Source: Rhodococcus sp. KRD162
GTDB taxonomy: Bacteria > Actinomycetota > Actinomycetes > Mycobacteriales > Mycobacteriaceae
Reading direction: 5' to 3'
NCBI RefSeq assembly: GCF_017168335.1
Contig: NZ_JABFAU010000013.1
Span: 620,153 to 684,152 of the forward strand
DNA: 64,000 bases
A program made the translations under genes and the position numbers. Below the pieces are notes generated by a model, which was not told where the DNA came from, searched no databases, and saw nothing but the letters and a program-made list of their open reading frames with translations. Position 1 is the first letter of the stretch; the number at the start of each line of letters is the position of its first letter. This document shows, piece by piece, positions 17,221 through 27,155 of the stretch.

Positions 17221-18104
17221 CCCGCCAGCCAACTGGTTGCAGATCGACCGTCCTGGACCTCGTAGCTCTGGTATTCCTGGTGAATTCCCGACCGGTAGAA
17301 CGCTTCGATCTCTCGCCGACGCTGGTCGTTTGCCTGATCGGTGAGCTGCCCCTGCAGTACGGGGAGGCCACCGGCTGCCGTGAGGTCGGCGAGCAACGAC
17401 TGTGCTTCCTGCGAGTACTGATCCGCGACATCGGGCTCGGGGCTGGAGGACACAGCGAGGAATCCGGCCAGCCGGGCCACGTAATCGTCTTTCGGCGTCG
17501 AGCAGTACAGATCGCCGACGGCACAGAAGGTCCGCACCACCGGACTGACGTGACCGAATCCGCCGACACGGGGGCCACCGACTCCGGTACCCACCACGGC
17601 GGGGCCCACCAGAGCGTCGGTGTCGGAGCGCTTCGGATCGGAGATCAGACCCACTGCGGCGATTCTGTCCGCAGGCACGATGCCAGCTCCGGTCCCGATC
17701 GCCGCGGCGAGATCGCCGGCCGCATCGGCGCCCTGGCTGTATCCGATGATCGCGAGTTTCGTTGCGCCGCAGCGGTCTGCCATGGCCTTGAGCATGCTGC
17801 CCGCGTTGGTGACGGCGACCGCCCGAGACTGTCCGTACACCTCGCCCTCCCACGGGAACGCGGTGGCGGGGTAGGAGACGTAGTCGGTGCGTATATCGCC
17901 GCCGAGACGATCGGTGACATCGGTGAGCATTCCCGGCTTCGGGGCCGCACCCGAGCTGGTCTCCCACGTTCCCGGAATGGCCACCACGTACATCGAGGGG
18001 CAGTCGCCGGGATCGGCGATCGCGGGTGATGCCGCGCCGAGGACGACACCGGACGCGAGAGCTGCGATGACGCCGATACCGGCGCAGAACTTCTTGACAC
18101 TCAT
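17199..18104 (-). CDS. Secreted cutinase-family alpha/beta hydrolase
   Basis: 301 aa with a clear signal peptide: MSVKK, a hydrophobic stretch to about residue 25, and cleavage probably after ASPAIA. The mature part has the cutinase-like VVAIPGTWETS, the nucleophile elbow IIGYSQGADAAGDLAA and the second motif FCAVGDLYCSTPKDDY, with the conserved Asp and disulphide cysteines. The usual histidine after this motif (AHxxY in mycobacterial cutinases) reads ARLAG here, so the triad may be incomplete or use another His. Such enzymes hydrolyse lipid esters at the cell envelope. The gene lies downstream of gltD with a large hairpin between. Confidence 0.85.
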   Translation of the reverse strand: MSVKKFCAGIGVIAALASGVVLGAASPAIADPGDCPSMYVVAIPGTWETSSGAAPKPGMLTDVTDRLGGDIRTDYVSYPATAFPWEGEVYGQSRAVAVTNAGSMLKAMADRCGATKLAIIGYSQGADAAGDLAAAIGTGAGIVPADRIAAVGLISDPKRSDTDALVGPAVVGTGVGGPRVGGFGHVSPVVRTFCAVGDLYCSTPKDDYVARLAGFLAVSSSPEPDVADQYSQEAQSLLADLTAAGGLPVLQGQLTDQANDQRRREIEAFYRSGIHQEYQSYEVQDGRSATSWLAGYLTAAV

Positions 18105-18231
18105 GGGGAGGGGGCCTCACTGGTGAAAGTCGAACGAGCGCTGTTCGAGATTCACAGTGCCAGGGGCCTGTGACCATCAGATGCCTACATGGTTAACGGA
18201 CGTAACAGCGTCCGCGAGGTCGTGAAACGCA

Positions 18232-18291
18232 GCCGAGCTCGAAGTTATGGACGGGATCGGACCGTAATCCATCCATAACTTCGAGCTCGGC
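18232..18291 (-). terminator. Perfect 20-bp stem hairpin after gltD
   Basis: GCCGAGCTCGAAGTTATGGA (18232-18251) and its exact reverse complement (18272-18291) flank a 20-base loop. The hairpin begins 11 bases after the gltD stop. No T-run follows on the minus strand, so it is a terminator-like or processing structure of the kind common in actinobacteria. It also lies 128 bases upstream of the cutinase-like start. Confidence 0.7.
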
Positions 18292-18302
18292 GAAAAAGTG
18301 AC

Positions 18303-19754
18303 TTACCGCTGCGGCGCCTGGGTGGGCACGATCGGTGCGGGCAGCGCCGTCTTTCCCTGCAGGAAGGTGTCGACAGCGGCCGCACACGAGCGACCCTCGG
18401 CGATCGCCCATACGATCAGCGACTGGCCACGACCCATATCGCCTGCGACGAAGACGCCGGGAACGTTGGTGACCCACTCGCTGGTGCGCTCGACGTTGCC
18501 TCGCTGGTTGAAGTCGACACCCAGATCGGTCAGCAGACCGCCCTTCGCAGGTCCGACGAATCCCATCGCCAGCAGCACGAGATCGGCTTCGAGGGTGAAC
18601 TCGCTACCCTCGATCTTCTCGAACTTGCCTGCCTTGAATTCGACCTCGCAGGCTTCGAGTGCGGTGACCTTGCCGTCTTCGCCGACGAAACGCTCGGTGT
18701 TGACGGAGAAGACGCGCTCGCCGCCCTCTTCGTGGGCCGAGGCGACCCGGTACATCAGCGGGTACGTCGGCCACGGGGTGGACGTCGCACGCTCCTCGGG
18801 AGGCCGGGCCATGATCTCGAACTGGTGGACGCTTTCCGCACCCTGACGGTGCGAGGTGCCCAGGCAGTCGGCACCGGTGTCGCCGCCGCCGATGATGACG
18901 ACCTTCTTGCCGTGTGCACTGACCGGTGGCTCGTCCATGTCGCCCTGCTGGACGCGATTGGCGTGCGGCAGGAATTCCATCGCCTGGTAGATGCCATCGA
19001 GTTCTCGGCCCTCGATGGGCAGGTCGCGCCACGCGGTGGCACCGCCGGAGAGGACGACGGCGTCGAACTGCTCGCGCAGTTCGTCTGCCGAGATGTCCAC
19101 GCCCACATCGACATTGGTGCGGAAGACGGTACCTTCGGCTTCCATCTGCGCGAGCCGTCGATCGATGTGGCGCTTCTCCATCTTGAATTCGGGGATGCCG
19201 TAGCGCAGCAGTCCGCCGACGCGATCGGCACGCTCGAAGACCGTCACGGTGTGGCCGGCGCGGGTGAGCTGCTGTGCCGCTGCAAGTCCGGCGGGTCCCG
19301 AACCGACGACGGCAACGGTCTTACCGGTCAGATGCGTCGGATACACCGGGGTGACCCAGCCCTCTTCGAAAGCCTTGTCGATGATCTCGACCTCGACCTG
19401 CTTGATGGTGACCGGGTCCTGGTTGATGCCCAGCACACACGACGCCTCGCACGGAGCGGGGCACAACCGTCCGGTGAACTCCGGGAAGTTGTTGGTGGCG
19501 TGCAACCGATCGATGCTGTCACGCCAGCGATCCTTGAACACCAGGTCGTTCCACTCGGGGATCAGGTTTCCCAGTGGGCAACCGTTGTGGCAGAACGGAA
19601 TACCGCAGTCCATGCATCGGCTCGCCTGAGTGCGCAGCGTGTCTTTCGAGAAGTCCTCGTAGACCTCTTTCCAGTCCATCAGACGCAGGTCGACGGGCCG
19701 CCGCTTGGGTACTTCGCGAACGGTGTTCTTCAGAAATCCTTGTGGGTCACCCAC
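18303..19754 (-). CDS. gltD: Glutamate synthase small subunit
   Basis: 483 aa from GTG 19754, which overlaps the gltB stop by 8 bases. The N-terminal domain carries the two four-cysteine clusters, [14 protein letters not shown] and CPAPCEASC, for [4Fe-4S] centres. A first dinucleotide fold follows ([18 protein letters not shown]), then [15 protein letters not shown] (NADPH) and the C-terminal FAD site [19 protein letters not shown]. The subunit passes electrons from NADPH to GltB, which makes glutamate from glutamine and 2-oxoglutarate in the cytosol. Length and motifs are normal for the family. Confidence 0.97.
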   Translation of the reverse strand: MGDPQGFLKNTVREVPKRRPVDLRLMDWKEVYEDFSKDTLRTQASRCMDCGIPFCHNGCPLGNLIPEWNDLVFKDRWRDSIDRLHATNNFPEFTGRLCPAPCEASCVLGINQDPVTIKQVEVEIIDKAFEEGWVTPVYPTHLTGKTVAVVGSGPAGLAAAQQLTRAGHTVTVFERADRVGGLLRYGIPEFKMEKRHIDRRLAQMEAEGTVFRTNVDVGVDISADELREQFDAVVLSGGATAWRDLPIEGRELDGIYQAMEFLPHANRVQQGDMDEPPVSAHGKKVVIIGGGDTGADCLGTSHRQGAESVHQFEIMARPPEERATSTPWPTYPLMYRVASAHEEGGERVFSVNTERFVGEDGKVTALEACEVEFKAGKFEKIEGSEFTLEADLVLLAMGFVGPAKGGLLTDLGVDFNQRGNVERTSEWVTNVPGVFVAGDMGRGQSLIVWAIAEGRSCAAAVDTFLQGKTALPAPIVPTQAPQR

Positions 19755-22700
19755 GAGCTGCCTCCATGATCGCTTCGTCCACGTCCGCGCCGTTCTTCTC
19801 GGCCTCGGAAATGGCCAGCAGTACCTTCTTGTAGTCGCGAGGCATGACCTTCACGAAATGGTTCACCTGCTGTGACCAGTCCGCGAGGATCCGCTCGGCC
19901 ACCTCGGAGCCGGTCTGCTCCTGGTGACGGGTGACAATGCCGCGGAGCCAGGTGAACTCGTCACCCTCGAGCTCCTCGATGTCGACCAGCTCGGTGTTGA
20001 GGTTGGCCTCGAACGTCTTGTCCGGATCGAAGATGAACGCGACGCCCCCGGACATGCCGGCACCGAAGTTGCGGCCCGTCGCGCCGAGGATGACGACCTT
20101 GCCGCCCGTCATGTATTCGCATCCGTGATCACCGACGCCCTCGACGACGGCCTCGGCACCGGAGTTGCGTACGGCGAATCGCTCACCGACGACACCACGG
20201 ATCAAGGCCTCGCCGCTGGTGGCGCCGAAGAGGAAGACGTTGCCGCCGATGATGTTGTCCTCGGCGACGAATCCCTTGGGTGCCTCCAACGACGGACGCA
20301 GCACGAGATGTCCACCGGACAGTCCCTTGCCGACGAAGTCGTTGGCATCGCCGTGCAGACGCAATGTCATGCCGGATGGAACGAAAGCACCGAAGCTGTT
20401 ACCGGCCGAACCGGTGAACGTGATGTCGATGGTGTCGTCCGGGAGCCCGACACCGCCGTATGCCTTGGTGACCTCGTGTCCGAGCATCGTGCCGACGGTC
20501 CTGTTGACGTTGGTGATCTTGGACTCGAAGACGACCTTCTCGCCCTTGTCCAACGCATTGCGGCTGGCCACGATGAGCTGCTGATCGAGGGCCTTGTCCA
20601 GGCCGTGATCCTGAACCCCGGTGTTGTAGAGGTTCTGATTCATGAAGGCCGATTCGACCTCTTCGAGGATGGGTGCCAGGTCCAGCTTGGACGCCTTCCA
20701 GTGCTCCTTGGCTGCAGTGGTGTCCAACAGACCCACCTGGCCGACGGCCTCGTCGAGGGTGCGGAACCCGAGCTCGGCCATGAGCTCGCGAACCTCTTCG
20801 GCGATGAACATGAAGAAGTTCTCGACGAATTCCGGCTTACCTGCGAAACGCTTGCGCAGCAATGGGTTCTGCGTGGCAACTCCGACGGGGCAGGTATCGA
20901 GGTGGCAGACGCGCATCATGATGCAGCCCGAGACCACGAGCGGAGCGGTGGCGAAACCGAACTCCTCACCGCCGAGCAGGGCAGCAACCATCACGTCACG
21001 GCCGGTCTTGAGCTGGCCGTCGACCTGAACGACGATGCGATCGCGAAGACCGTTGAGCAGCAACGTCTGTTGCGTCTCGGCCAGGCCGAGCTCCCACGGT
21101 CCACCTGCGTGCTTGACCGAGGTCAACGGCGTGGCACCGGTGCCGCCGTCGTGGCCCGAGATGAGCACCACATCGGCGTGGGCCTTCGATACACCGGCCG
21201 CGACGGTTCCGACACCGACCTCGGAGACCAGCTTCACGTGGATGCGGGCCTGCGGGTTGGCATTCTTCAGGTCGTGGATCAGCTGCGCGAGATCCTCGAT
21301 CGAGTAGATGTCGTGGTGCGGCGGCGGCGAGATCAGTCCGACGCCAGGCGTCGAATGCCGCACCTCGGCGACCCACGGGTAGACCTTGTGGGCCGGAAGC
21401 TGGCCGCCCTCACCGGGCTTGGCTCCCTGCGCCATCTTGATCTGGATGTCGGTGCAGTTGGTCAGGTAGTGCGAGGTGACGCCGAAACGTCCCGACGCGA
21501 CCTGCTTGATGGCACTGCGTCGCCAGTCGCCGTTCTCGTCCGGCTCGAACCGCGAGACGTCCTCGCCGCCCTCACCCGAGTTCGAGCGTCCGCCGAGACG
21601 ATTCATGGCGATGGCCAAGGTCTCGTGCGCCTCGGCCGAGATGGAGCCGTAGCTCATCGCACCGGTGGAGAAGCGCTTGACGATCTCGCTGGCCGGCTCG
21701 ACCTCGTCGATCGAGATCGCTTGCCGCTCTTCGGTCTTGAATCGGAACAGTCCACGCAGGGACGCAAGCCGCTCGGACTGGTCGTCGACCATCTTCGTGT
21801 ATTCCTTGAAGATGTCGTACTGACCGGTGCGGGTGGAGTGCTGCAGTTTGAACACCGTGTCGGGGTTGAACAGGTGGTACTCCCCCTCACGACGCCACTG
21901 GTACTCGCCGCCGGTCTCGAGCTCGCGATGTGCTCGTTCCTGACGGTTCTCGAGGTAGGCCACCGCGTGCCGCGCTGCGACATCGTCGGCGATCTGGTCG
22001 AGGTCGATACCGCCGAGATGACTGTTGTGCCCGGTGAAGTATTCGTCGACCAGTTCCTGCGAGAGGCCGATCACCTGGAACAGCTGAGCACCGGTGTACG
22101 ACGCCAGTGTCGATATGCCCATCTTGGACATCACCTTCAGCACGCCCTTGCCGGCGGCCTTGATGTAGTTCGCGACGGCCTTGTCGAAATCGATGTCGGT
22201 GAGGGCTCCGCGCTCGATCATGTCCTCGATCGATTCGAAGGCCATGTACGGATTGACCGCTGCGGCACCGAAACCGATCAGCAACGCCATGTGGTGCACC
22301 TCGCGGGCGTCACCGGCCTCGATGATCAGACCGACCTTGGTGCGGGTCTTCTCCCGAACCAGGTGATGGTGCACTGCGGAGGTGAGCAGCAGAGACGGAA
22401 TCGGAGCGAGCTTCTCACTCGACTCGCGGTCCGAGAGCACGATGATCCGCGCACCGCCGGAGATGGCAGCAGAGACCTGAGCGCGGATGGCTTCCAACGA
22501 CTTTCGGAGACCTTCGCCGCCCTCTGCGACCGGGTAGAGGCCGCGCACGACCACCGACCGAAGACCCTCCTGGGTACCTTCGTCGTTGATGTGTACGAGC
22601 TTGGCGAGATCGTCGTTGTGCAGGATCGGCTGCGGCAGCACGATCTGCTTGCAGCCGTCGGCACCCGGGTTCAGCAGATCGCCCTCAGGGCCGATGGTGC

Positions 22701-24336
22701 CGCCGAGGCTGGTGACGATCTCTTCGCGGATCGCGTCCAGCGGGGGGTTGGTGACCTGAGCGAACAGCTGCGAGAAGTAGTCGAACAGCATCCGCGGCCG
22801 AGCCGACAGGACGGCGATCGGAGTATCGGTGCCCATCGACCCGATGGCCTCGGCCCCGGACTTCGCCATGGGCGAGATCAACACGTTCAGTTCCTCGGTG
22901 GTGTACCCGAAGATCTGCTGCCGGATGAGAACCCGATCGTGCGGCATGTGCACGTGTGGACGCTCGGGCAGATCGTCGATCGAGGTCAGGCCTTCGTCGA
23001 GCCACTGCTGGTACGGATGTTCGGCGGCGAGTTCGTCCTTGATCTCGTCGTCGGAGACGATCCGGCCCTGTGCGGTGTCCACGAGGAACATCCGGCCCGG
23101 CTGCAGGCGCACCTTCCGGACGACCTTCGACGGGTCGATGTCGAGAACGCCGACCTCGGAGGCCATGACGACCAGGCCGTCGTCGGTGACCCACAGCCGG
23201 CTCGGGCGCAGGCCGTTGCGGTCCAACACGGCTCCGATGACGGTGCCGTCGGTGAAGCACACCGAGGCCGGCCCGTCCCAGGGCTCCATCAACGAGGAGT
23301 GGTACTTGTAGAACGCCCGACGAGCGGGGTCCATCGACTCGTGCCGTTCCCAGGCCTCGGGGATCATCATCAGCACGGCGTGCGGCAGGCTGCGTCCGCC
23401 GAGATGCAGCAACTCGAGCACCTCGTCGAAGCGTGCCGTGTCGCTCGCTCCGTGGGTGACGACGGGGAAGATCTTCTCGAGCGCATCGGGGCCACCGAAG
23501 ACGTCCGAGGTGATGAGTGCCTCACGGGCCCGCATCCAGTTCTCGTTGCCGGTGGCGGTGTTGATCTCGCCGTTGTGAGCGACGCGTCGGAACGGATGCG
23601 CCAGCGGCCACGACGGGAAGGTGTTGGTCGAGAAGCGCGAATGCACGAGTCCGAGTGCACTGTCGACTCGCTCGTCCTGCAGGTCGAGGTAGAAACCCTT
23701 GAGCTGCGGGGTGGTCAGCATGCCCTTGTAGACGAAGGTCTGCGAGGACAACGACGGGAAGTACACGGTTTCGCGACCGGGGCCGTCCTTGCCTGCGCCT
23801 TCCTCACCGAGTTCGTGCTCGACGCGCTTGCGGATGACGAAAGCGACGCGCTCGAGATCGAGATCGGTAACGGAGCTGTCGGGTGCGGCGAAGAACAGCT
23901 GACGGAAGGTCGGCATCGCATCGCGCGCGAGCGCCCCGAGAGAGGAGTCGTCGGTGGGAACATCACGCCATCCGAGGACGGTCATGCCCTCGTCGACGAC
24001 GATCTTCTCGACACCCTCGCAGGCGCGTGCGGCGTCGTTGCGGCCTTGCGGGAGAAATGCAACTCCGGTGGCATACGCGCCCGCAGCGGGAAGCTCGAAG
24101 TCCACGACCGCGCGGAAGAATGCGTCCGGTACCTGGATCAGAATTCCGGCACCGTCACCGGTGTTCGGTTCGGAGCCGGCGGCTCCGCGGTGCTCGAGGT
24201 TGACCAGTGCGGTGATCGCCTTCTCGACGATGTCGCGACTGCGACGACCGTGCATGTCCACCACGAACGCGACACCACAGGAGTCGTGCTCGTTGACGGG
24301 ATCGTAGAGGCCTTGCGGGCCCGGAGTGTGCTTCAT
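19747..24336 (-). CDS. gltB: Glutamate synthase large subunit
   Basis: 1529 aa from ATG 24336. The chosen start gives a 19-residue propeptide ending DS before Cys20 (HDSCGVAF), the amidotransferase nucleophile; longer frames do not fit this pattern. Domains in order are the class II glutaminase (20-about 430), a central domain, the FMN-binding synthase domain with [13 protein letters not shown], the [3Fe-4S] cysteines in [15 protein letters not shown], and the C-terminal beta-helix ([17 protein letters not shown]). It uses ammonia released from glutamine to convert 2-oxoglutarate to glutamate. It forms an operon with gltD. The antisense strand has a long open frame that I regard as a shadow. 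Confidence 0.97.
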   Translation of the reverse strand: MKHTPGPQGLYDPVNEHDSCGVAFVVDMHGRRSRDIVEKAITALVNLEHRGAAGSEPNTGDGAGILIQVPDAFFRAVVDFELPAAGAYATGVAFLPQGRNDAARACEGVEKIVVDEGMTVLGWRDVPTDDSSLGALARDAMPTFRQLFFAAPDSSVTDLDLERVAFVIRKRVEHELGEEGAGKDGPGRETVYFPSLSSQTFVYKGMLTTPQLKGFYLDLQDERVDSALGLVHSRFSTNTFPSWPLAHPFRRVAHNGEINTATGNENWMRAREALITSDVFGGPDALEKIFPVVTHGASDTARFDEVLELLHLGGRSLPHAVLMMIPEAWERHESMDPARRAFYKYHSSLMEPWDGPASVCFTDGTVIGAVLDRNGLRPSRLWVTDDGLVVMASEVGVLDIDPSKVVRKVRLQPGRMFLVDTAQGRIVSDDEIKDELAAEHPYQQWLDEGLTSIDDLPERPHVHMPHDRVLIRQQIFGYTTEELNVLISPMAKSGAEAIGSMGTDTPIAVLSARPRMLFDYFSQLFAQVTNPPLDAIREEIVTSLGGTIGPEGDLLNPGADGCKQIVLPQPILHNDDLAKLVHINDEGTQEGLRSVVVRGLYPVAEGGEGLRKSLEAIRAQVSAAISGGARIIVLSDRESSEKLAPIPSLLLTSAVHHHLVREKTRTKVGLIIEAGDAREVHHMALLIGFGAAAVNPYMAFESIEDMIERGALTDIDFDKAVANYIKAAGKGVLKVMSKMGISTLASYTGAQLFQVIGLSQELVDEYFTGHNSHLGGIDLDQIADDVAARHAVAYLENRQERAHRELETGGEYQWRREGEYHLFNPDTVFKLQHSTRTGQYDIFKEYTKMVDDQSERLASLRGLFRFKTEERQAISIDEVEPASEIVKRFSTGAMSYGSISAEAHETLAIAMNRLGGRSNSGEGGEDVSRFEPDENGDWRRSAIKQVASGRFGVTSHYLTNCTDIQIKMAQGAKPGEGGQLPAHKVYPWVAEVRHSTPGVGLISPPPHHDIYSIEDLAQLIHDLKNANPQARIHVKLVSEVGVGTVAAGVSKAHADVVLISGHDGGTGATPLTSVKHAGGPWELGLAETQQTLLLNGLRDRIVVQVDGQLKTGRDVMVAALLGGEEFGFATAPLVVSGCIMMRVCHLDTCPVGVATQNPLLRKRFAGKPEFVENFFMFIAEEVRELMAELGFRTLDEAVGQVGLLDTTAAKEHWKASKLDLAPILEEVESAFMNQNLYNTGVQDHGLDKALDQQLIVASRNALDKGEKVVFESKITNVNRTVGTMLGHEVTKAYGGVGLPDDTIDITFTGSAGNSFGAFVPSGMTLRLHGDANDFVGKGLSGGHLVLRPSLEAPKGFVAEDNIIGGNVFLFGATSGEALIRGVVGERFAVRNSGAEAVVEGVGDHGCEYMTGGKVVILGATGRNFGAGMSGGVAFIFDPDKTFEANLNTELVDIEELEGDEFTWLRGIVTRHQEQTGSEVAERILADWSQQVNHFVKVMPRDYKKVLLAISEAEKNGADVDEAIMEAARG

Positions 24337-24573
24337 ACCTAGCCTTCGGATAAGTCCAGCCTTGAAACTCGTCGGTGCCGGTCTTGTTGTAACCGCGTGC
24401 ACGAACGGCATTCGGTGCGTCCTCGCCGTTGAAGCAGCACCTGTCGATGGTCGACGCTTTCCTCTGCACGGGCAGGTGAGCGCGTGGTAGAAAAGTGAGG
24501 TCTCGACGGATTCGGCCGTGGTGAGGCCGATCCAACTACGAACGATAAGTCAGCACCTGGGTACCCCCGCAAA

Positions 24574-24587
24574 TAAGGCATGCCTAA
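24574..24587. promoter_or_regulatory. Palindrome in the gltB upstream region
   Basis: TAAGGCATGCCTAA contains a perfect 10-base palindrome AGGCATGCCT, in an AT-richer stretch about 240 bases before the gltB start. The 404-base gap 24337-24740 otherwise shows only the tRNA-Leu terminator and no ORF. On the minus strand it begins TTAGG, recalling half of a DtxR/IdeR iron box, but spacing and the other half do not match. I see no good GlnR or AmtR box. Confidence 0.3.
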
Positions 24588-24697
24588 TATTGCGTTTCAC
24601 CTGGGAATTTCCCTATACAGGTCGACATTTCGGCCACGATGTGTGACGGACGGGCCACGTCACCCGAGAAGCACACGCGTGTAAGACATTCGGAAGT

Positions 24698-24738
24698 AAA
24701 AAAAACTGGCCGCAGCGATTCGAGTCAGCTGCGGCCAG
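24698..24738 (-). terminator. Rho-independent terminator of tRNA-Leu
   Basis: On the minus strand CTGGCCGCAGC (24738-24728) pairs perfectly with GCTGCGGCCAG (24716-24706) and is followed by eight T residues (24705-24698). It begins three bases after the CCA end of tRNA-Leu. A classical intrinsic terminator. Confidence 0.95.
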
Positions 24739-24740
24739 CG

Positions 24741-24826
24741 TGGTGGGCGGAGGGGGACTTGAACCCCCACGTCCCGAAGGACACTGGCACCTGAAGCCAG
24801 CGCGTCTGCCATTCCGCCACCCGCCC
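24741..24826 (-). tRNA. leuT: tRNA-Leu (anticodon CAG)
   Basis: The 86-base minus-strand gene starts GGGCGGGTGGCGGAATGG and ends with encoded CCA. The acceptor stem GGGCGGG/TCCGCCC closes with one G-T pair. The anticodon loop CTTCAGG carries CAG, a long variable arm is present as expected for tRNA-Leu, and the T arm is GGGGGTTCAAGTCCCCC. The same tRNA lies beside fhaA in M. tuberculosis. The 207 bases between it and fhaA hold the divergent promoters; I see no further gene there. Confidence 0.97.
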
Positions 24827-25033
24827 GGGTGACGGCGAGAACACTAACACGCACCCTGCCGCGCTCGAAAATCGCGGCCTCGGGGTGCCCGGAGCGAGCG
24901 GCGGGACTCGGTCCACGTCGGCGGCAACGTATATCATGCTTGCAGCGCGACTTCGTGATGACACGCGGTCGTCGCTCCCTGTGTACCCGCAGGCACCGTA
25001 CGGTGGCTCGAGACAGTGAGAGGAGGGGTCACG

Positions 25034-26488
25034 ATGGGCATCGTTGCGCGGTTCGAACGCAAGCTCCAGGGTGCTGTCGGCGACGTCTTCGCCCGCGTGT
25101 TCGGCGGGGGCGTCGTACCGGCGGAGGTGGAAGCAGCGCTGCAACAGGAAGCCTCGGATCTGGTCCGTCCCCTCGACGGCGGCCACAATCTGGCTCCCAA
25201 CAGCTTCGTGATCACCATCAACAGCTCCGACCACGAGGAACTGGCCTGCGATCGAGAACTCACCGTCAAGGCATTTTCTCGCCACCTCGATGACTACATC
25301 CGAGATCAAGGGTGGCAGACCTACGGTGACGTGGTGGTTCGCTTCGAGCCGTCCCCGACTCTTCACACCGGACAGTTCCGCGCCACTGGCTCGGTCGATC
25401 CCGATGTGGGACGATCGGCGACTGCTGCACGGAACACGTCCGCGCGGCAAGGCGCGTCGGCCCAGCAGAACGTATCGGCTCCGCCAGCACCCCGTCCCAT
25501 CCCTTCAGCTACGCAGCGACCGTCTGCCCCACCGATGTCGATACCAGGAGCCGGCCACATGACGCAGAACCCAGGCTACGACCCGCAGCGCGATCCCGCG
25601 GACGGTCATCGTCCCGATCCGCGCGCTCGCAATGGTTATGCCGGTGGCCAGGATCCGCGCTACGCCGGACGTGAGCAGAACGGCTACGACGCGCAGGCCT
25701 ACGCGCCCGGCGAGTACGACCAGCAGCCCTACAACGGTCAGGCCTACGATCAGCAGCCCTACAACGGTCAGGGCTACGACGAACAGCCGTACGCCGACCA
25801 GGGTCAGGCGTACAGCGCCGCAGGCGGCCGCGATCAGGGTTACGACCACCACCCCTACGGCCAGGATCAGGCGTACAACTCCCAGGGCTACGACGCTCAG
25901 GGGTACGACGCCCAGGGTTACAACGGCCAGGGCTACGACGCGCAGGGCTACAACGGTCAGGGCTACGACTACAACGGTGCCGAGCAAGGTGGTGCCTACT
26001 CCGAGGCCCCCTATCAGGAGCAGGCATACAGCGAGCCGGCCGGACAGTACGCCGATCCCCGCGCCGCCGGTTACCAGCAGCCCGGTTACGACTACCCGCC
26101 CGCACAGCCTGCCTACGGCCGCGGCTACCCGCAGGGCGGATCCCCTCGAGGAGACGGGTACGGCTACGAGCAGCCCGCCGCGTACTCCGGTCAGGGTCAG
26201 GCGCTCGCTGCCACGCTCCAGCTCGAAGACGGCAGTGGCCGCTACTTCCAGCTCCGAGACGGTCAGAACATCATCGGCCGTGGTCAGGACGCACAGTTCC
26301 GACTGCCCGATACCGGTGTCTCGCGGCGGCACATCGAGATTCGCTGGGACGGCCGCGTCGCCATGCTCTCGGACCTCGGTTCCACGAACGGCACCACCGT
26401 GAACGGAGCTCCGGTGCAGGATTGGCAATTGGCGGACGGTGACGTCATCAGAGCCGGTCACTCCGAAATTCTGGTCCGGATCGTCTGA
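25034..26488 (+). CDS. fhaA: FHA-domain protein FhaA with DUF3662 N-terminus
   Basis: 484 aa from ATG 25034, with AGGAGGGG upstream. The N-terminal 115 residues are the DUF3662/FhaA N domain (GIVARFERKLQGAVGDVFA...ELTVKAFSRHLDDYIRDQGW). Residues about 180-390 are a long low-complexity region rich in Tyr, Gly and Gln, with recurring GYDAQ, GYNGQ and QPYNGQ units. The C-terminal FHA domain has IIGRGQDAQFRLPDTGVSRRH and DLGSTNGTTVNG, the phosphothreonine-binding residues. In mycobacteria FhaA binds phosphorylated MviN and controls peptidoglycan synthesis. It heads the pknA/pknB operon, 202 bases before fhaB. Confidence 0.95.
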   Translation: MGIVARFERKLQGAVGDVFARVFGGGVVPAEVEAALQQEASDLVRPLDGGHNLAPNSFVITINSSDHEELACDRELTVKAFSRHLDDYIRDQGWQTYGDVVVRFEPSPTLHTGQFRATGSVDPDVGRSATAARNTSARQGASAQQNVSAPPAPRPIPSATQRPSAPPMSIPGAGHMTQNPGYDPQRDPADGHRPDPRARNGYAGGQDPRYAGREQNGYDAQAYAPGEYDQQPYNGQAYDQQPYNGQGYDEQPYADQGQAYSAAGGRDQGYDHHPYGQDQAYNSQGYDAQGYDAQGYNGQGYDAQGYNGQGYDYNGAEQGGAYSEAPYQEQAYSEPAGQYADPRAAGYQQPGYDYPPAQPAYGRGYPQGGSPRGDGYGYEQPAAYSGQGQALAATLQLEDGSGRYFQLRDGQNIIGRGQDAQFRLPDTGVSRRHIEIRWDGRVAMLSDLGSTNGTTVNGAPVQDWQLADGDVIRAGHSEILVRIV

Positions 26489-26577
26489 CGCTCGGCGTGG
26501 GCTGGGAGCGAGTAGAGCCTGCGGGGAGCCGCGGCGATGTTCGTTTCGTCGACTTTCGTACTCGTCCACCCGTATGT

Positions 26578-26606
26578 CGTCCACACGAGCGGCTTCACCC
26601 TATGAT
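26578..26606 (+). promoter_or_regulatory. Possible promoter before fhaB
   Basis: TATGAT at 26601-26606 matches the -10 consensus TATAAT at five of six positions. The -35 region about 17 bases upstream (CGTCCA) is weak. Downstream lies a strong AGGAGGAGGTG ribosome-binding site (from 26679) for the GTG start at 26691. It could give fhaB-pknB transcription independent of fhaA. Confidence 0.35.
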
Positions 26607-26690
26607 GCTGCGAGGCAGCCATGTCTGCCGCGCCGCAGTATTCGAGTGTGTGAGATGCCGGTCCGATCGCGAAGGAGGAGGTGAATCGTC

Positions 26691-27155
26691 GTGCAGGGAT
26701 TGATTCTGCAGCTGACCAGGGCAGGTTTTCTGCTTCTGTTGTGGTTCTTCGTCTGGGCCGTCCTTCGCACCCTCCGCAGCGACATCTACGCCGCTGCAGG
26801 CATGCGCGTGCCCGCTCGCTACTCCGGTGGCTCGAAGGTTCTCCCGTCGTTCAACAAGCAGAAGGTGGCCAAGTACCTCGTGGTGACCCAGGGCGGTCTC
26901 GCCGGAACGCGCATATCGCTGGGCACCCAACCCGTCTTGATCGGGCGCGCAGACGACTCGACTCTCGTTCTGACAGATGACTATTCGTCGACACGACATG
27001 CTCGTCTGTCGCCGCGCGGCGGCGACTGGTACGTCGAGGACCTCGGTTCGACCAATGGCACCTACCTCGACCGAGCGAAGGTGACCACCGCTGTTCGCGT
27101 CCCGCTGGGAACCCCTGTCCGTGTCGGCAAGACCGTGATCGAGTTGCGCCCGTGA
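26691..27155 (+). CDS. fhaB: FHA-domain membrane protein FhaB (FipA)
   Basis: 154 aa from GTG 26691. A single N-terminal membrane segment (about residues 5-28, LTRAGFLLLLWFFVWAVL) anchors a C-terminal cytosolic FHA domain with VLIGRADDSTLVLTDDYSSTRHARL and EDLGSTNGTYLD. The TDDYSS/T stretch is the region where a kinase-phosphorylated threonine binds FHA domains. In mycobacteria FhaB/FipA links kinase signalling to FtsZ and FtsQ under stress. Its end overlaps the pstP start by four bases (GTGA). Confidence 0.95.
   Translation: MQGLILQLTRAGFLLLLWFFVWAVLRTLRSDIYAAAGMRVPARYSGGSKVLPSFNKQKVAKYLVVTQGGLAGTRISLGTQPVLIGRADDSTLVLTDDYSSTRHARLSPRGGDWYVEDLGSTNGTYLDRAKVTTAVRVPLGTPVRVGKTVIELRP

Noticed and set aside
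15855..18029. 724-codon frame overlapping the MFS and cutinase-like genes
   Set aside because: Composition is that of a shifted frame of the exporter gene followed by antisense of the hydrolase; no domain.
19924..24342. Open frame of 1472 codons on the plus strand opposite gltB
   Set aside because: It mirrors gltB exactly and reads as Arg/Asp/Val/Gly-rich sequence without any domain. Long antisense frames are common opposite high-GC genes with strong codon bias.
24574..24587. Classical IdeR/DtxR iron box before gltB
   Set aside because: Only the left half matches; the 19-base spacing of the consensus is not met.
24741..24826. tRNA-Leu as an integration site of a genomic island
   Set aside because: No integrase, no direct repeat of the tRNA 3' end nearby, and flanking genes keep the mycobacterial order.
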